64,000 nucleotides of DNA. It comes from Triops longicaudatus. Lineage: Eukaryota; Arthropoda; Branchiopoda; Notostraca; Triopsidae. The notes under the pieces are model-generated. The model was not told the DNA's origin. It did no database searches and saw only the letters and a program-made list of their open reading frames with translations. The translations under genes were made by a program, and so were the position numbers. Position 1 is the stretch's first letter. Each line of letters starts with the position of its first letter. This document shows positions 23,901 to 35,648 of the stretch, piece after piece. The stretch is taken from contig JAGQDJ010000062.1 in the NCBI GenBank assembly GCA_022885665.1, positions 186,001 through 250,000 of the forward strand. Direction: 5' to 3'.

Positions 23901-26900
23901 CCCCACTATCTCAAATCACTAACCTCTCCAGTGCTCAAAAACTCCTCTATCACGAATCCCTTTTCAAACAGATAAGAGAGCCACCGGCAGCTCTCTTGTT
24001 GTCAACAGCACATGTAAATAACTAACACCCTCTTAGCACCCTCCATTCACCCCCCACACCCCCGGACCTACTCAAACTCCTATGGCCTGCCACCAACAGC
24101 CTCGGCAAACAGAGCGATCTCCGATTCTCATATCTGCTTGCCATCCGTCTCCTCAAACAAAGTCAGACGTGGACAGACGTCCCAATTTCACCCTCACCCC
24201 CTCATACACCCCATCCTTTCTGCCAACTTTGTAAAGCCTTCAGGGAAGCTAAGTGAAGGGTACAGTCCAACGGACCTAAAACTCAGCGACTCGGAAGTTT
24301 AATGGACCCGAACAAGCTCCTTACCCTTTTCCACCCTCCTCCTCCGAGGGTGGAAAGGATAGCTTTCTAAATTGAAGGAGGGTTTTAGGAGAGGAAAACT
24401 AATATCACTGTCCGTTGCAGCGGAAAAGCCGATTGGAGGAATATCTCCAAACTGATGCGAAAGACTTCTTCCACGAATTTCCTGGCGGAATCCAACACTG
24501 ATTTCTGCATCTCGCTTACCCTCTTTTTCCCGGAAAACGAAGTATAAACTATGCTTTCTTTTGATAGTGTTTTATGATAGTGCATTAAGAATTTCTGGTA
24601 GTCTGTTACAGCTGGAGACGGAACTCCGAAGTGCGCCGTTTTCCACGTATTCCTGCTTCCATGTCTTGGAAGTAATCCTGACTTGACTAAAGTGCAACTC
24701 TAGGTGTGGGTCGTCGGACTTTCGTGGACAGATTGCTCCATAACGAAGACTTCAGATAATTACAAGGAGTTGTCTGGGCGATAAAACTGCTAGGGAAAGG
24801 AAATCGCGTTGACTCATGACGACGTTTGGACTTTTGCCGACTCGAACAGTGTTGGGTTAACATCGGCTAAGCTTACATTGATTTACGTCGGCTAGACTAA
24901 GTCCACAGAATCATCCGCGATATTTCATTATACAACCGAAACTGGATGTAGAAAACTTGTCATTTCTGCCGAATCGTACCTTTGACAATATTGTCACTAA
25001 CTAACAGCTGGTTGGGTTTTGCCATGACGTGATCTTTCACGGGGCTTTGGTCTTGCTAGGAAACATAAAGACTAACATTGAGGTAGCCAACGGAATCGGT
25101 ATTCGCCACTGGCATACAATCTCCACTCGCTCTGTAGCTTCTTCTCTCCAGTTTCGCTGTATCACCCTTTTTACAGCTTATTTTTAACACAAACGAAATC
25201 AACGTAGTCCCTTTAGTTTCGGAGAAGTGACTTTCATTAGTCCAGAAACCAAGAGTGCGGGAGACAAACAGGGAAACTACGCTAAAACGAAACAATTAAC
25301 AAAAATTGGCGTGACAATATAGGCTTCTACGAATTCCGTGATGGAATTTACCGTAGACGCACATTTCATCCTCTTGCTTGATTAAACAGTGCTCTTCCAC
25401 CTTCCATTCTCTATTTTTATGGTTCTTTTAGCTGACAAACGTCGTGCGTTGGCTTTACGCAAGCGCTTGGAGCTCGGAGGGTGAAAAGGGGGTTTGTTCT
25501 CCGTCTCACTCGCCATACTCTTTTTTAACACGAAACTCCGCGACCAGTTGGTACGCTCTCCATTTCCATTGCCACGCATTTCCCGTTTTGCGAAGCGATA
25601 CAGCGGACGTCGAGAGAAAACCTAGTTTGCCACGAGGGTGTTTTTGCTTACCCCGGGGGTGAATCCGGAATTGAGACCGACCCCTAGTTTTTAAAACAAA
25701 CCGCCTGTGGTGTGAGCAAGTGGCAGGGATGGGCTGGAGCTTCAGGACACAACTTTTCCCCGCGCTCCGACTCTTCAATTTTGCTAACAACAACGAATCA
25801 AGTAAGTTTCTTCGTCTTCCTTTCAATTTTAAGGGGGTGAAATGACCCCTACACAAAGTTGGCGGCCTTGTTTGCAGTAAAATAAAGATGTTTCGGCAAA
25901 ATCTTTGTGAAGTATCAGTATTTTTGGGACACTTTGTGATTTTTTTTCAAGCGTTATTTTTCCTAGATTTTTTCAGTGATTTTTCCCCGTTAGCAGATTC
26001 CCTTCACCCCTTCACCCTCTCCCTGGATTCCCATCGCGTAAACCTATATTTTGTGGGATAATTAACGTTTTCTGACAGTATCGGAAACGCGTATCATTTG
26101 CATCTTGAAACGATTTCCAGCTGCAACTACAGAATTTTCCCCCACTAGGGTGGAGTTTCACCCTGAAGAGTTTTTGTTCACGACAGGTCACGCAAAAGGG
26201 GCGGATTCGTGAATGATTGAACACGGCAGACCAGGAAGCTACCCTCCTCAGAGAAAGGAAATCCGTTTTCAAGCCAAAAGAAAGTTGTAAACGCAACGTA
26301 AAGTGATTGAGGGTGAATCGTTATAACCACCCGAAAAGGCATGCACCCTTGCAAATCTTTAGCGTCTTCAGACTTTATTTAAAAGAAAAAATAATTGGCG
26401 AATTTTCCCTCCTTAACACCTGATTTGCCCACGTGCCAGGGTGATTTACCCCCACGGGTATTCTGTCCCATAAAAGGCTTTAAAGCAGTACGGGCAATCC
26501 ACTCGAAAATTAACGATCCTTTAAAGGCTTTTGTGCTTTTGCTCTACTACACGACGCCCATTCTCGAGGGTGGAACGAGGGTCAATTACTAACCCTTTCC
26601 CTCCAACCCGCTTTATCTTCTCTCCCGGGAGCCAGACTTACAAGAACAAATTAACCTTCTCGGAAACTCGTACTCAAACTCGCATGTCTTCATCAATTCT
26701 CAAATCCTTTCATAATTCGCTCAACAGAATTCATTAACGGAAAAGAAAAACTTGGAAACGGGGATGGAATTACCCATCCCTTTTCCCCTGGGGGTACATA
26801 AATACTACCGATCTGCCAAGTGTCATTAGACCCCACACTTTCCTTTCTTTCCTTCGTAAAGTTTGATCTATATAGCCACAAAGCCTCCAGTTACCATAGT

Positions 26901-27380
26901 AACCTTTCAACATTTTTTCAACCCCTAAGGGGGGTGTATCTTCCCCCACCCTTTCATCTAACGTGGACATCTTACTCTCATTCCTTTACCTTTTACAAAT
27001 ATCTCAAAACCCAAGTGACAGCATTGATCCGAGTCACGCGAACAACTCCCTTTTCCCACCCCCTGGAAATTCTTTCTTACACCCGCCTCCTCTCTGCGTC
27101 TTGAAACCCTCCTTACCGTCAGTTGATCTAGGGCTCACCCTTTCACTCAAAACCAGTTCTGAAGTCACTGACTTGAAAGAATCCACCCCTCTTACCCTAA
27201 CCCTAAGATTTACGAGTCTCGAGAACCCTAACTCTTTCAACTGACCCCTCGGAAGGTTTCTTCCAAGTCTAGATAAGACTCGCTATCTACCGGAGGGAAC
27301 AAACTTACCCTACTTCACCCCCTTAATCCCCTCTTGGAAGTTCTTTAATACCCTCAAAGCCTCCCCTTTCCAACTGACCC

Positions 27381-27402
27381 AACTGAACTGAACTGAACTG
27401 AA
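27381..27402 (+). repeat. (AACTG)n microsatellite
   Basis: Four perfect AACTG units followed by AA, in a region that also repeats CCAACTGA just upstream and downstream. Confidence 0.8.
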
Positions 27403-28288
27403 GTTTCCAACTTTCCAACTGAAGTTATAAATCCTTCAAAACCGGTTTTCAAATCAGAGACGGAGCTTATCCCCCCTTCACGACAACCATAATCCCCCAC
27501 CCTTCTTGACCCCTTTGGCTTATCTCGTCCCCCCTTGCGATTTTCCCCCTACCTTACCTAGGAATCCCTCCCCTTTTTTAACTGACCTTGAGGTCAGATT
27601 CTTCGAAAACCGGTTCGAGTCAAAGAAAGACATACCGAACCCTTTAGAAGGGGGAATTTCTCCACCTTCATCACCCTCCCAATCCTTTGGAATTTTTTAG
27701 CTTTTCAGCCTCCCAAAGTTTACCCTTCAGTTGAACCCTTGAAGGGGCGTTGTCACCCTCCCTCGACTCTCCTCTGAAATTTTTATTAAAAAATCTCCGA
27801 GCGCTTCGAGTTTGAACTGAGGGTACTGATTCTTCGACAGACGTTCAGAGGCCGCGAAGAATCGGAGAGGATTTTAGGTTCAAGAAGGTAGTTTCTCCAC
27901 CTTTTTACCCTTAGTCTTAATTCTCGTTTTGTCTCCATACCGGATCGAGTACGAGTACGTCAGACTTCTTTGTAACGTAGCCTGAACAGATTCCTGGTCT
28001 TAGAATCAATGAAAGACTCACTGAGCCCCTCAACGGCAACATTCGTACCCTAACGTCCCTTTTAGGGTGAACCCTATTTTTTCTCTTATGTTTTCTATTT
28101 TTTTCTCTTATCCTCACTTTTTTTTGTGAATACAAACCAGAGAAGGAAGTGATGGCTTTTTGGCGCCAAGCCGAGTATCCAATTCATGGAACGCCATTAA
28201 TTCTGGGTTAATCACCCTAACCCTTTGACCCTACTCCAGCGGAGGGAAACCTAACTTCTTCGGAGTTGCCTTTAAGAGAAGAAATATG

Positions 28289-29102
28289 ATTGTTGGCGTA
28301 TGTTTATCGCTTCTTCGAAGCGGCAAAAATGGGACAGAAGAACTGCGTGTCTCCCCGGGCGAATTTTGTTTGATTTTTTTTAACCATTGTTATGGATAAC
28401 AATGATTTTCTGGCGGTGCAGGAGGGAGTGATAACAATCATTAAGAGAACATGCTGCGAAAGAGAGAAATTTCTGCCTTTGGTTCCTTCTAGACTAAACA
28501 AAGGGTCTCTTTTGTCGGAAAGCGTAGGTTTATGGAGGGATAACAAAAGGGTTGGGCACATTGTTGTCAAAGCAATGATACGCTAATGACCTTGTTGCGT
28601 TTGTTTGGGTAAGGGAGGAGGGGAAATGGTTTGAATGAGCAAAAAAGGGAAAGGGACATTGGTTTTGAAGACAAATGAGGATCGTAAGACTATTGTTGTG
28701 ACAACAATGCAGCCTGAAGCTAAAAAAGCTCGACTTTCCCCTTTCAGTGCGTTTAACTACAGATCTATTCGAGCGCCTTGAAAACAATGCATAGTATACT
28801 CAGACCTTCGGAATGGACAACAGAAGAATAATAGCATTGTTGTGAGATAAACACAGAACAGTGAAAAGTTTTATAGAGTTCATAAGCTGAAGGGCAGAGA
28901 AAAAGCGAAACTATTCAAAGCTAACGGATCAACCTCACTATTGTTGACACTTGCCCAACAATGCTGTTGAAAACAACTCACGAAAAATCTTCCAGAAACT
29001 TTTCAAGCAAATCCTAGCAATCTTACCGATCCTCTTAAGACGGCTATAATAAACAAGACCCAATGTTGTCCTCTTTGCTATTCCCCAACAATAGCTTTCT
29101 TA
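28289..29102. promoter_or_regulatory. Homotypic cluster of inverted SOX-type (AACAATG/CATTGTT) sites
   Basis: The 7-mer AACAATG or its complement occurs at 28385, 28398, 28559, 28703, 28783, 28835 and 28957, with further ACAAT/ATTGT cores at 28289, 28432, 28573, 28692, 28940, 29061 and 29097. Several are paired as palindromes: 28385-28404 has 9-base arms with a GG spacer, and 28692-28708 has 8-base arms with a single G. AACAATG is the HMG-box (SOX) core. The cluster ends about 30 bp before the first recognised exon of the right C2H2 gene. Regulatory function is inference; a decayed repeat is the alternative. Confidence 0.4.
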
Positions 29103-29130
29103 CAAGCGTGTCCCTTGTCTCGTTTTACAG

Positions 29131-30191
29131 GCAATAAAACCAAAGAGGCGACGTCTGGTAGTACGAGCACTAAAGGCTACAATAAGCTTACTTGCACGCC
29201 TGACGACGACAACAATGGAGCCATCGCCCTCCACACCATCAACGCCAACAATACGACCGGTCCAACCAAACAGCAACTCCAATCTCCTCGCAAGTCATGG
29301 GAAATGGCCTCGGAAGACTCCGACAACCAACCTGAAAGCGAGTCTGACTCAGGTAACGTTTTTCACATCACTTTTATCTCAACAATACTTTGGCTTGATA
29401 GCCTTCCTTAACTTCATTTTCCTCCCTAAGCTACCCCGATCTACTAACCCTTAACGATATCATCGCAACAACTGCGCTTCGTTTAACCTTCGATTTTCTC
29501 CCTCTTTGCCTTCCATTCCACAAAACAGCAATGCGTTAACGTACTATTCCACCCTGAACGGAATTAAAAATGGGGTTTACAAATAACCTGAGTCAGTTTA
29601 TAGCAAATAGGATCATCTCCACGCGTAAAACGCGGTCCAAATCTTATATCTCATAGATTCCATAAAAAACTGGCACTGTAGTACGCTATGGTGCGTATGC
29701 GGTGTACCAGGTTTTTATGAGCATTGCTCTAAATGCGTGGTAAATTTTGTTACAGGCATTCTGCGTGCGAATTTTTGGTATAATTTGTTCGTGTGAATTA
29801 CAAAATTGAAAACTATCTTCTTAATATGCTTATTGTGATTTTTATTTTAGATGACGAACGTTTAACGTGCGTGGTTTGTGACCGTTCATTCGATAGCTCG
29901 AAGCTACTGGAGCGCCACCGTGTCAAACGGCGCCATTACGGGTAAATTCTCAGCAATACCTCAAGTCACAATACAAAATTTGAACCTTGTCTTTACAGGT
30001 GCTCCATTTGTGAATCCGTCTTTCCTTCCCACATGTCGCTCGAGAGTCATCGGGAGCAAGTCGGCCATTGGTCAGACGAAGAAGATTTCAGCGATTGCGA
30101 CTCCGATATGGAATCCGATTCTGACGATTATGATTCCGACTCATCGTCTTCATCGCACTCCAGAAGACACAAAGGACGATTGTTACTCTAA
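29131..30191 (+). CDS. Two-finger C2H2 protein, paralogue of the 6.5-14.7 kb gene (3' exons)
   Basis: Exons 29131-29352, 29851-29941 and 29999-30191 (stop TAA) have phases 1/1/2, identical to the last three exons of the left gene. The middle exon is exactly 91 bases in both. Encoded in order are a Ser/Thr/Asn-rich acidic linker, finger 1 (CVVCDRSF...HRVKRRHYG), finger 2 (CSICESVF...HREQVGHWSD) and an Asp/Ser-rich tail ending RRHKGRLLL. The first exon enters in phase 1, so upstream exons exist. I could not find counterparts of the left gene's ParB-like exon or second exon in the 14 kb upstream; they are lost, highly diverged or outside my recognition. The function is unknown; a nuclear nucleic-acid-binding protein is likely. 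It converges on the sialin-like gene, whose stop lies about 440 bp downstream. Confidence 0.75.
29661..29719. repeat. 59-bp palindromic cassette, copy 1
   Basis: Begins CATAAAAAACTGGCAC and ends GTGTACCAGGTTTTTATG, forming an imperfect hairpin with near-complementary arms and a TACGC/GCGTA inner stem. A second copy of the same length is at 53347-53405. It lies in an intron of the right C2H2 gene. Confidence 0.55.
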
Positions 30192-30628
30192 GCCCAAGCT
30201 GCGAATCGCGGTTCACCACCCACTGCATATCCTGTAGTTTTCCGCCCAATTCTTTTTTTTTCCGTTGCCACGTGATTGTCAGCCATATTAACATTCCATT
30301 ATTTCTGGAGCGGCTACGGCAACCACAAATGTAATTAAAACCACATGTGTATGATTGTCTGCTGTGTATTATACGTTTTACATTTGTACGGAAAGACTTC
30401 GAATATATATTTAACGAAGTCACAGTAAAAGCTTTTTCACTGTTTTTCTTTAAGTAAACCTTTCATTGCACGGCACAGATTATATAGATATTAAAATAGA
30501 GCAACAAGAATATATCTTTGCTAAAAAAATTAAAGACGAAAATACTTTCCTCTTGAAAACTAAATTTGAAGTAAGAATGAGAAGCGGCAAATTTATCACG
30601 TGCTGCGAACCAACGACTGAGACAAGTT
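30192..30628. other. Convergent 3' ends of the right C2H2 and sialin-like genes
   Basis: About 440 bp of AT-rich sequence between two stop codons facing each other. It must hold both 3' UTRs. No exon or RNA gene is visible. Confidence 0.5.
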
Positions 30629-33600
30629 TTAGTTAAGGGCACCAGGGGGCAGATCCTCCTCATCCGAGTCATTCTCTAATTACAATGAGAATGAAATACA
30701 ACCCCAAAAGACGACCAATAGCGAAGAAAGAAAGAAAGACTTAACGGCAAAAAAAAATACCTTTTTTCTTTCCACGACCAGCTGCAGACCAAGACTGAGT
30801 TGCGCTGGTTCCAAAGAGGACAAAAACCGAATTGCTGACGAAACAGATCCCTGACGCGATGAGAAAAACCGTGTGCCATTGTCCCAGTGTTTGCTAGAAA
30901 AGACCAACCGAACATTTTTTTTTCCTCGCATTTCTATCACAGATGTTTTTCATACGCAAATGTCACACTTAAGGGGGAAAAACAACTCACAAAGATAGAA
31001 CATGTCACGAGAAAAAGAAATGCCGTGCGTCAACAAAGATATGAACTATTTATCGATACTTTAAGCTTTAGTATCGATATTGAGCTTTAGCGTTGCCCTC
31101 CTTCCCATGATATCGATAATAATTATGCTTGCTTCATTGAATGTTTCCTCCGAAATTTTACAAGACAATTAAGATTAAAATGCCGAAACGGCTCCCAATT
31201 GGCACAAGAAAAAAAATACCATAAGTTCTTTTAATGAATTCTCTAAGTAAAAGTTTTTGAACCACTAAAATCTATAGGTAACTTTCGTAAAGAAAAATAC
31301 TTTAGTAAAAAAATGTGTCAAACCACACGACTCTCCCCAATATTTAAAACAGCCTCGTTTGGATATGTATGGGAAAATGCTTACGGACGGCATAAAAATT
31401 TGCATACTTTGCCTTTAAGTAACGATCCGACAACGTACGGCGCCGCGAATCCGCACACGTTAGCGAACGTGTTAGTGATTCCAAAAAGCGTACCGGCGTA
31501 CTCGGACGCCAATTCCACGTGATTGACGTGAAAGCCCGAGTAAGTCGCTCCCAGACTGCCCAGCGCCAAGGTCAACAAGGTCACCGCCCCGATAGCGCTG
31601 CAGCCGGTTAAACACGCGCCAGACAAAGCCAACGCTGCACCATACATGCCTATAACAATAAAATCTTTTAATATTACATTCTTTAATAACCTTATTGACA
31701 ATATTCTTATTATCTTCAACTCAAGTATGTTTATCGAGATCTTCAGTTTCGCTTCCTTTTTTTCTTTCTCAGCCTTTTGACTCAATTTCTCAACCTCCCT
31801 GTTCTTTACCTAAAGATTCATTTCTTCAATAATTATATAAGTTTCTTACCGATAGAGTTAAATATTTTGCGCGTTGTTGACGTCGAAAGTACAGACCGCG
31901 CTTGCAGTGCATCTGCTACGGTGCTGCAAATGAGCGAAAACAGCCAAGCGATCAAATAAGGCAACGCGGACACGAAACTATTCTGAAATACGCAAGAAAA
32001 AAAATTTGCCAATTAATTTTTTAATACGCTTTAATATAATATACTGTGACTAATGCGAGATTTTGTTAGAATAGTTACTTGTTTGATATCAAAGTGTAGG
32101 ATATGTTTGAGGAAACTTGGTAATTCAGTTAACAACGTGTAAAAAGCCCAGGACTGTCCCACGTGGGCGGTGATCAGCGCCCAAAAGGGCACACATTTAA
32201 AAATGGAGAGCCACGGAACAGCTTTCCGCTTGATCTACGATGTAAAATGAAAGAAAACGTTAAATTTGCCACCAAAATAAAAATGTAAAAAAAAGGCTGG
32301 AATAATTTTTCTAAGTATTTTTTCCATTTTTCTTAATATATTTTTTCTAAATACGAAATATCGACGCAAAGTACTTGGGAATGACTTAAAGAATGCAAAA
32401 TGTAGTTTTTCTCTTTGGCAGATATGCGGGGATGTTGATCCGGACTTTCGGAGATAAAATACATCCACGCCAGGAACCAAAGCAGGCCGAAAACGCCAAA
32501 AACGTGGAAAACACTCGGCCAACCACCGCTCCAACCGTATTGGCACAGCAAACCTGACAAAGGCAACGCCACCACCGTCCCGAATTGCGACCCTGATCAG
32601 CAAAACTCAATTAATACAATAATTCATCACCTGACTGAATTAAATACCAATGAAAAGTCGTTGGAAAATGAAAAAACTCAAAATAGTTAAAGAAAATCAA
32701 GAAAAAAAAAGAAAATCACCGATTTTTAACAAATTTTTAGGAGAATAATAGAAACGAATGAACATCTTCATAGATTCGATTCGGGAAAAAAAATGCAAGA
32801 AATACGGGAGAAAATCTAACAAATAAGCAAATCTCCCAAAATCGAAGAAAAAGGTTATTAAAAAAAAAATTAAACACTACCTGCGAAGATAAAAGTGACT
32901 AGTTTGCTACGTTCAAGTGGTGGTGCCCATTTGGCAATCATTGTATTCATTGCAGGAAATGTGACGCCCTTGAAAAAGTAAAAAAATCTTTTAGAAGTCT
33001 TTCTTAAAGTCTTTTGAAAATTATTGTAAATCATTTTTAATTACAACTACATCTATTTTAGCCTGTTTGGCTTTAGTATTACGTTAGCAACCAATATTAA
33101 GTTTCTTAAAGTAGAAAAGTAAACTACAAAAATCGTTTAACGACACGGAAAATATAGTTTCATGGATATTTGTGATTGAAATTGCAAGCATTACTTCTCC
33201 AAGGCCTTCTAGGACACGGCAAAGGATTAACAAGTTATCGTGAAGCTGTAAAGCCCACGGAGTAAGCAAAGTAAACAGCGCTGTGATTAACATTCCGAAT
33301 CCGAGCAGGTTTTTGCCCCCGAAACGCTCCGAAAGAAGTCCTCCAGGGATTTGCGTGACGACATAGCCCCAGAAAAACGATCCTAGAAGGACACCTTGTT
33401 GGTATTCATCCCAGACGAATTCTCCATCCTACCAAAAAGAAGGACTATTTGAATTCCAGACGAATAAGTCAACACAAATAGGAAAATTGTTGATAGAAAA
33501 TCAATAGAAAATTTAATTTTTATTTTTAAAATGTACTGGTTCACGGAATGTGGCGTTAATCTTCCAGTCAGGATCAGGGCAAACGTCTTCTAACGATTCG

Positions 33601-33901
33601 TTGTGCTTAGGCAGGGCGGTATTGTTAACCATCGCAACAATAGCGACCGATAAATTAACCCGCATTGCATAAACGTTGGCAAAACCCAAAAATCCCAACA
33701 AAGCGAATACATGACGCGTGCCAAACCATTCTAAAGTAAAGAAAATACGGAATTAAAAATTATTACATACTTGTTGAAGGGCGTTTTGCAGCAAATGAAT
33801 TTTTATCTGATCAACAACAAAGGAATGCAAATACCCAGCTTCGTTTTTTCGAGTAAGGAGCTTGATTCTCCACTGTCTTGGTCTAAAAAGGGGTCTTCCA
33901 T
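30629..33901 (-). CDS. Sialin-like SLC17 family anion transporter
   Basis: Ten exons, all phase-consistent: 33901-33835, 33730-33537, 33428-33195, 32968-32881, 32592-32375, 32234-32079, 31982-31850, 31649-31408, 30893-30779 and 30675-30629, giving 497 residues, the usual sialin length. Family signatures include FANVYAMRVNLSVAIVAMVN in TM1, WDEYQQGVLLGSFFWGYVVT, IPGGLLSERFGGK, FPAMNTMIAKWAPPLERSKL and HVGQSWAFYTLLTELPSFLK. Glycosylation-type NNT and NES sites lie in the first large loop. SLC17 proteins of this type move organic anions such as sialic acid or glutamate across lysosomal, vesicular or plasma membranes. The N-terminus holds an acidic dileucine-like ESSSLL motif, as expected for lysosomal sorting. 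The C-terminal tail is acidic (NDSDEEDLPPG). The last donor (G|GTCGTG) is weak, but the joined frame gives a sensible tail. The exact substrate cannot be read from sequence. Confidence 0.92.
31051..31118. promoter_or_regulatory. Three DRE-like TATCGATA sites in a sialin intron
   Basis: TATCGATA occurs at 31051, 31072 and 31111. The first two form an inverted repeat with 10-base arms (TATCGATACT and AGTATCGATA) around a 9-base spacer. TATCGATA is the DREF/BEAF-32 core known from insects. Its role here as an intronic promoter or boundary is inference. Confidence 0.35.
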
Positions 33902-35648
33902 AGTTATTAAGGTTTTAGTTAAGTACTGGGGCCTAATCTACGCTAAACAAAATAACAGGAAATAAAAAGAAAGTACTGATTTTACGCCCACATCTGTTTT
34001 CCTGCCATCGTGCTTGTTTGTTTCCATGCAGCGGTGGCGCTACGCGCGCCAAAATTCAAATCTGATTATGAGCTTTGGAAGGGTAATTTGCAAAGACAAT
34101 ACGTTCGTTGCAAATTTTGGACAGAAAAATATACGCAAATTATTATAAAAATGATTTAAGGACAGTAATGTAGCAACGGCGAGAATTTGTTACGCCTAGA
34201 GCCTTTTTGTGACGTCACGGTTATTTCGCGTGAGCAGTAGCGGTAGCACGCCAAACTTCAAACTGAAGATGCCACATAGTTTGGGAACCGCTGTTCTACT
34301 CGGTATGTTCAAGCTTAATTTGTAAACCCACACTAGAGAAACGGATTAAGGGCAAATTATTAAAAGCCTATGAAAGTCTCTCAGTAGCATTCCGGGCATT
34401 TAATTACTGACACGATTTGTAACTCCTGATATGCAAACTTTTAGCGCTTCCTTTGAATTCAAGGAAAGCAATATACGGACTAATCGCCAAAAACCTTTTG
34501 ATCTAGAGATAAATTTCTTCAGGAGACCATGCCAGACGTAGAAAAAAAGGCCTCTTATCTGTTACAATCGAAATTCATTAGAATTCGCGATGAGACCCCA
34601 CTTAAATCAACGACCTGAATTGACTCTTGTCGTTAACATTTACCAGATCTGGCTACAATACAAACTAATTGGAAACGTGAGTACAACGTTCATAAGGATG
34701 TTCGTGTACGAATGAATATTCATAATACCACGACACACGCACAAAAAAACTTGCCTAGTTCTTTGTCTTCTTGCTTGTTATCAATTGGATACTCCATTGC
34801 GTAAAACAATGGAAGCGCACAACAAAAGCACCAAAAATCGCGCAATTATGCAACTTCTACACGTTATGCCATCAAGTGAAACTGCAAAAAGAGTCCAAAA
34901 TGGAATAAGAGTTCTTAATTATGTGCACAATCACTTTCTAAAACTTTTTCCGAGAGTCTCCAGACGAAATATTTAACTAAGAAAGCAACAGTTGAAAATT
35001 ATTTTAGAAAGTCATAAATTTTCCGTCCGGATGTTTAACCACGGACGTTAAAAATAAACTGAGTCACAGGTCGTAAAGGGTCAACGGAGTAAACCTGGTT
35101 TTAAAGGTCACGAAGGTCTACAGGAGAAAGAACTGGTTTGTTCATATTTGGGCATTATATGGCAAAATCATTCTTCAAAAATTTCCTGGAGGCAGATAAT
35201 CGACATCGACTTATTGGTCATTAATCCTTCGAACACGCCCTTGTAGAGCCTGGTTTGACCTGGCCGTAAGTTCACAAACTTAGGGTGCTTTCACACCTGA
35301 GGGTTAAGGATTATAAAGCCTTTAACTTGTTGTGAAATTCAGGACGCCATGGTCTTTCGGTAACGCAACTCGGATTTCATATTCAATGTGTGTGATAAGG
35401 CTTTTCCCGCCATTTCAATCTTATTGACATCAGTGCTGTGTAACGATTTGTTGATATTGTAAGAATAAATCGATATCTTAAGGGTGGGGCTAGGAATCGA
35501 TTGATATTCCAGTCACGCCTCCGTGTTTTGGATACACACCGAAAAGACAACAAAGAAATTCGGTGTAAACCATTCTGGTTGCGTGTACATTTAGCGAAAA
35601 CACGACGAATTAGCAGATTGCTTGACTTGCCCTTCCATTGCTGCAGCA
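33902..35648. promoter_or_regulatory. Divergent intergenic region between sialin-like and Sac2 genes
   Basis: About 1.75 kb between two start codons pointing apart, so it holds both promoters. A loosely duplicated stretch is seen at about 34030-34080 and 34230-34290 (GCGGTGGCGCTACG and GCGGTAGCACGCC, each followed by a CCAAA-TTCAAA sequence). ATCGAT-containing motifs occur near 35468 and 35498. No exon is supported. Confidence 0.45.

Larger units (their letters stand above)
14748..28288. other. Long gene-poor interval between the divergent C2H2 paralogues
   Basis: About 13.5 kb with only one weakly coding-like patch (16989-17095 minus) and no other convincing exon. AT-rich stretches alternate with pyrimidine-rich stretches holding many C-runs on the plus strand (near 17366, 19055, 19090, 23890, 24050) and repeated CACCCTT motifs. 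It must contain the promoters of both C2H2 genes and presumably the unseen 5' exons of the right-hand gene. Low-complexity open frames here look spurious. Confidence 0.5.
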
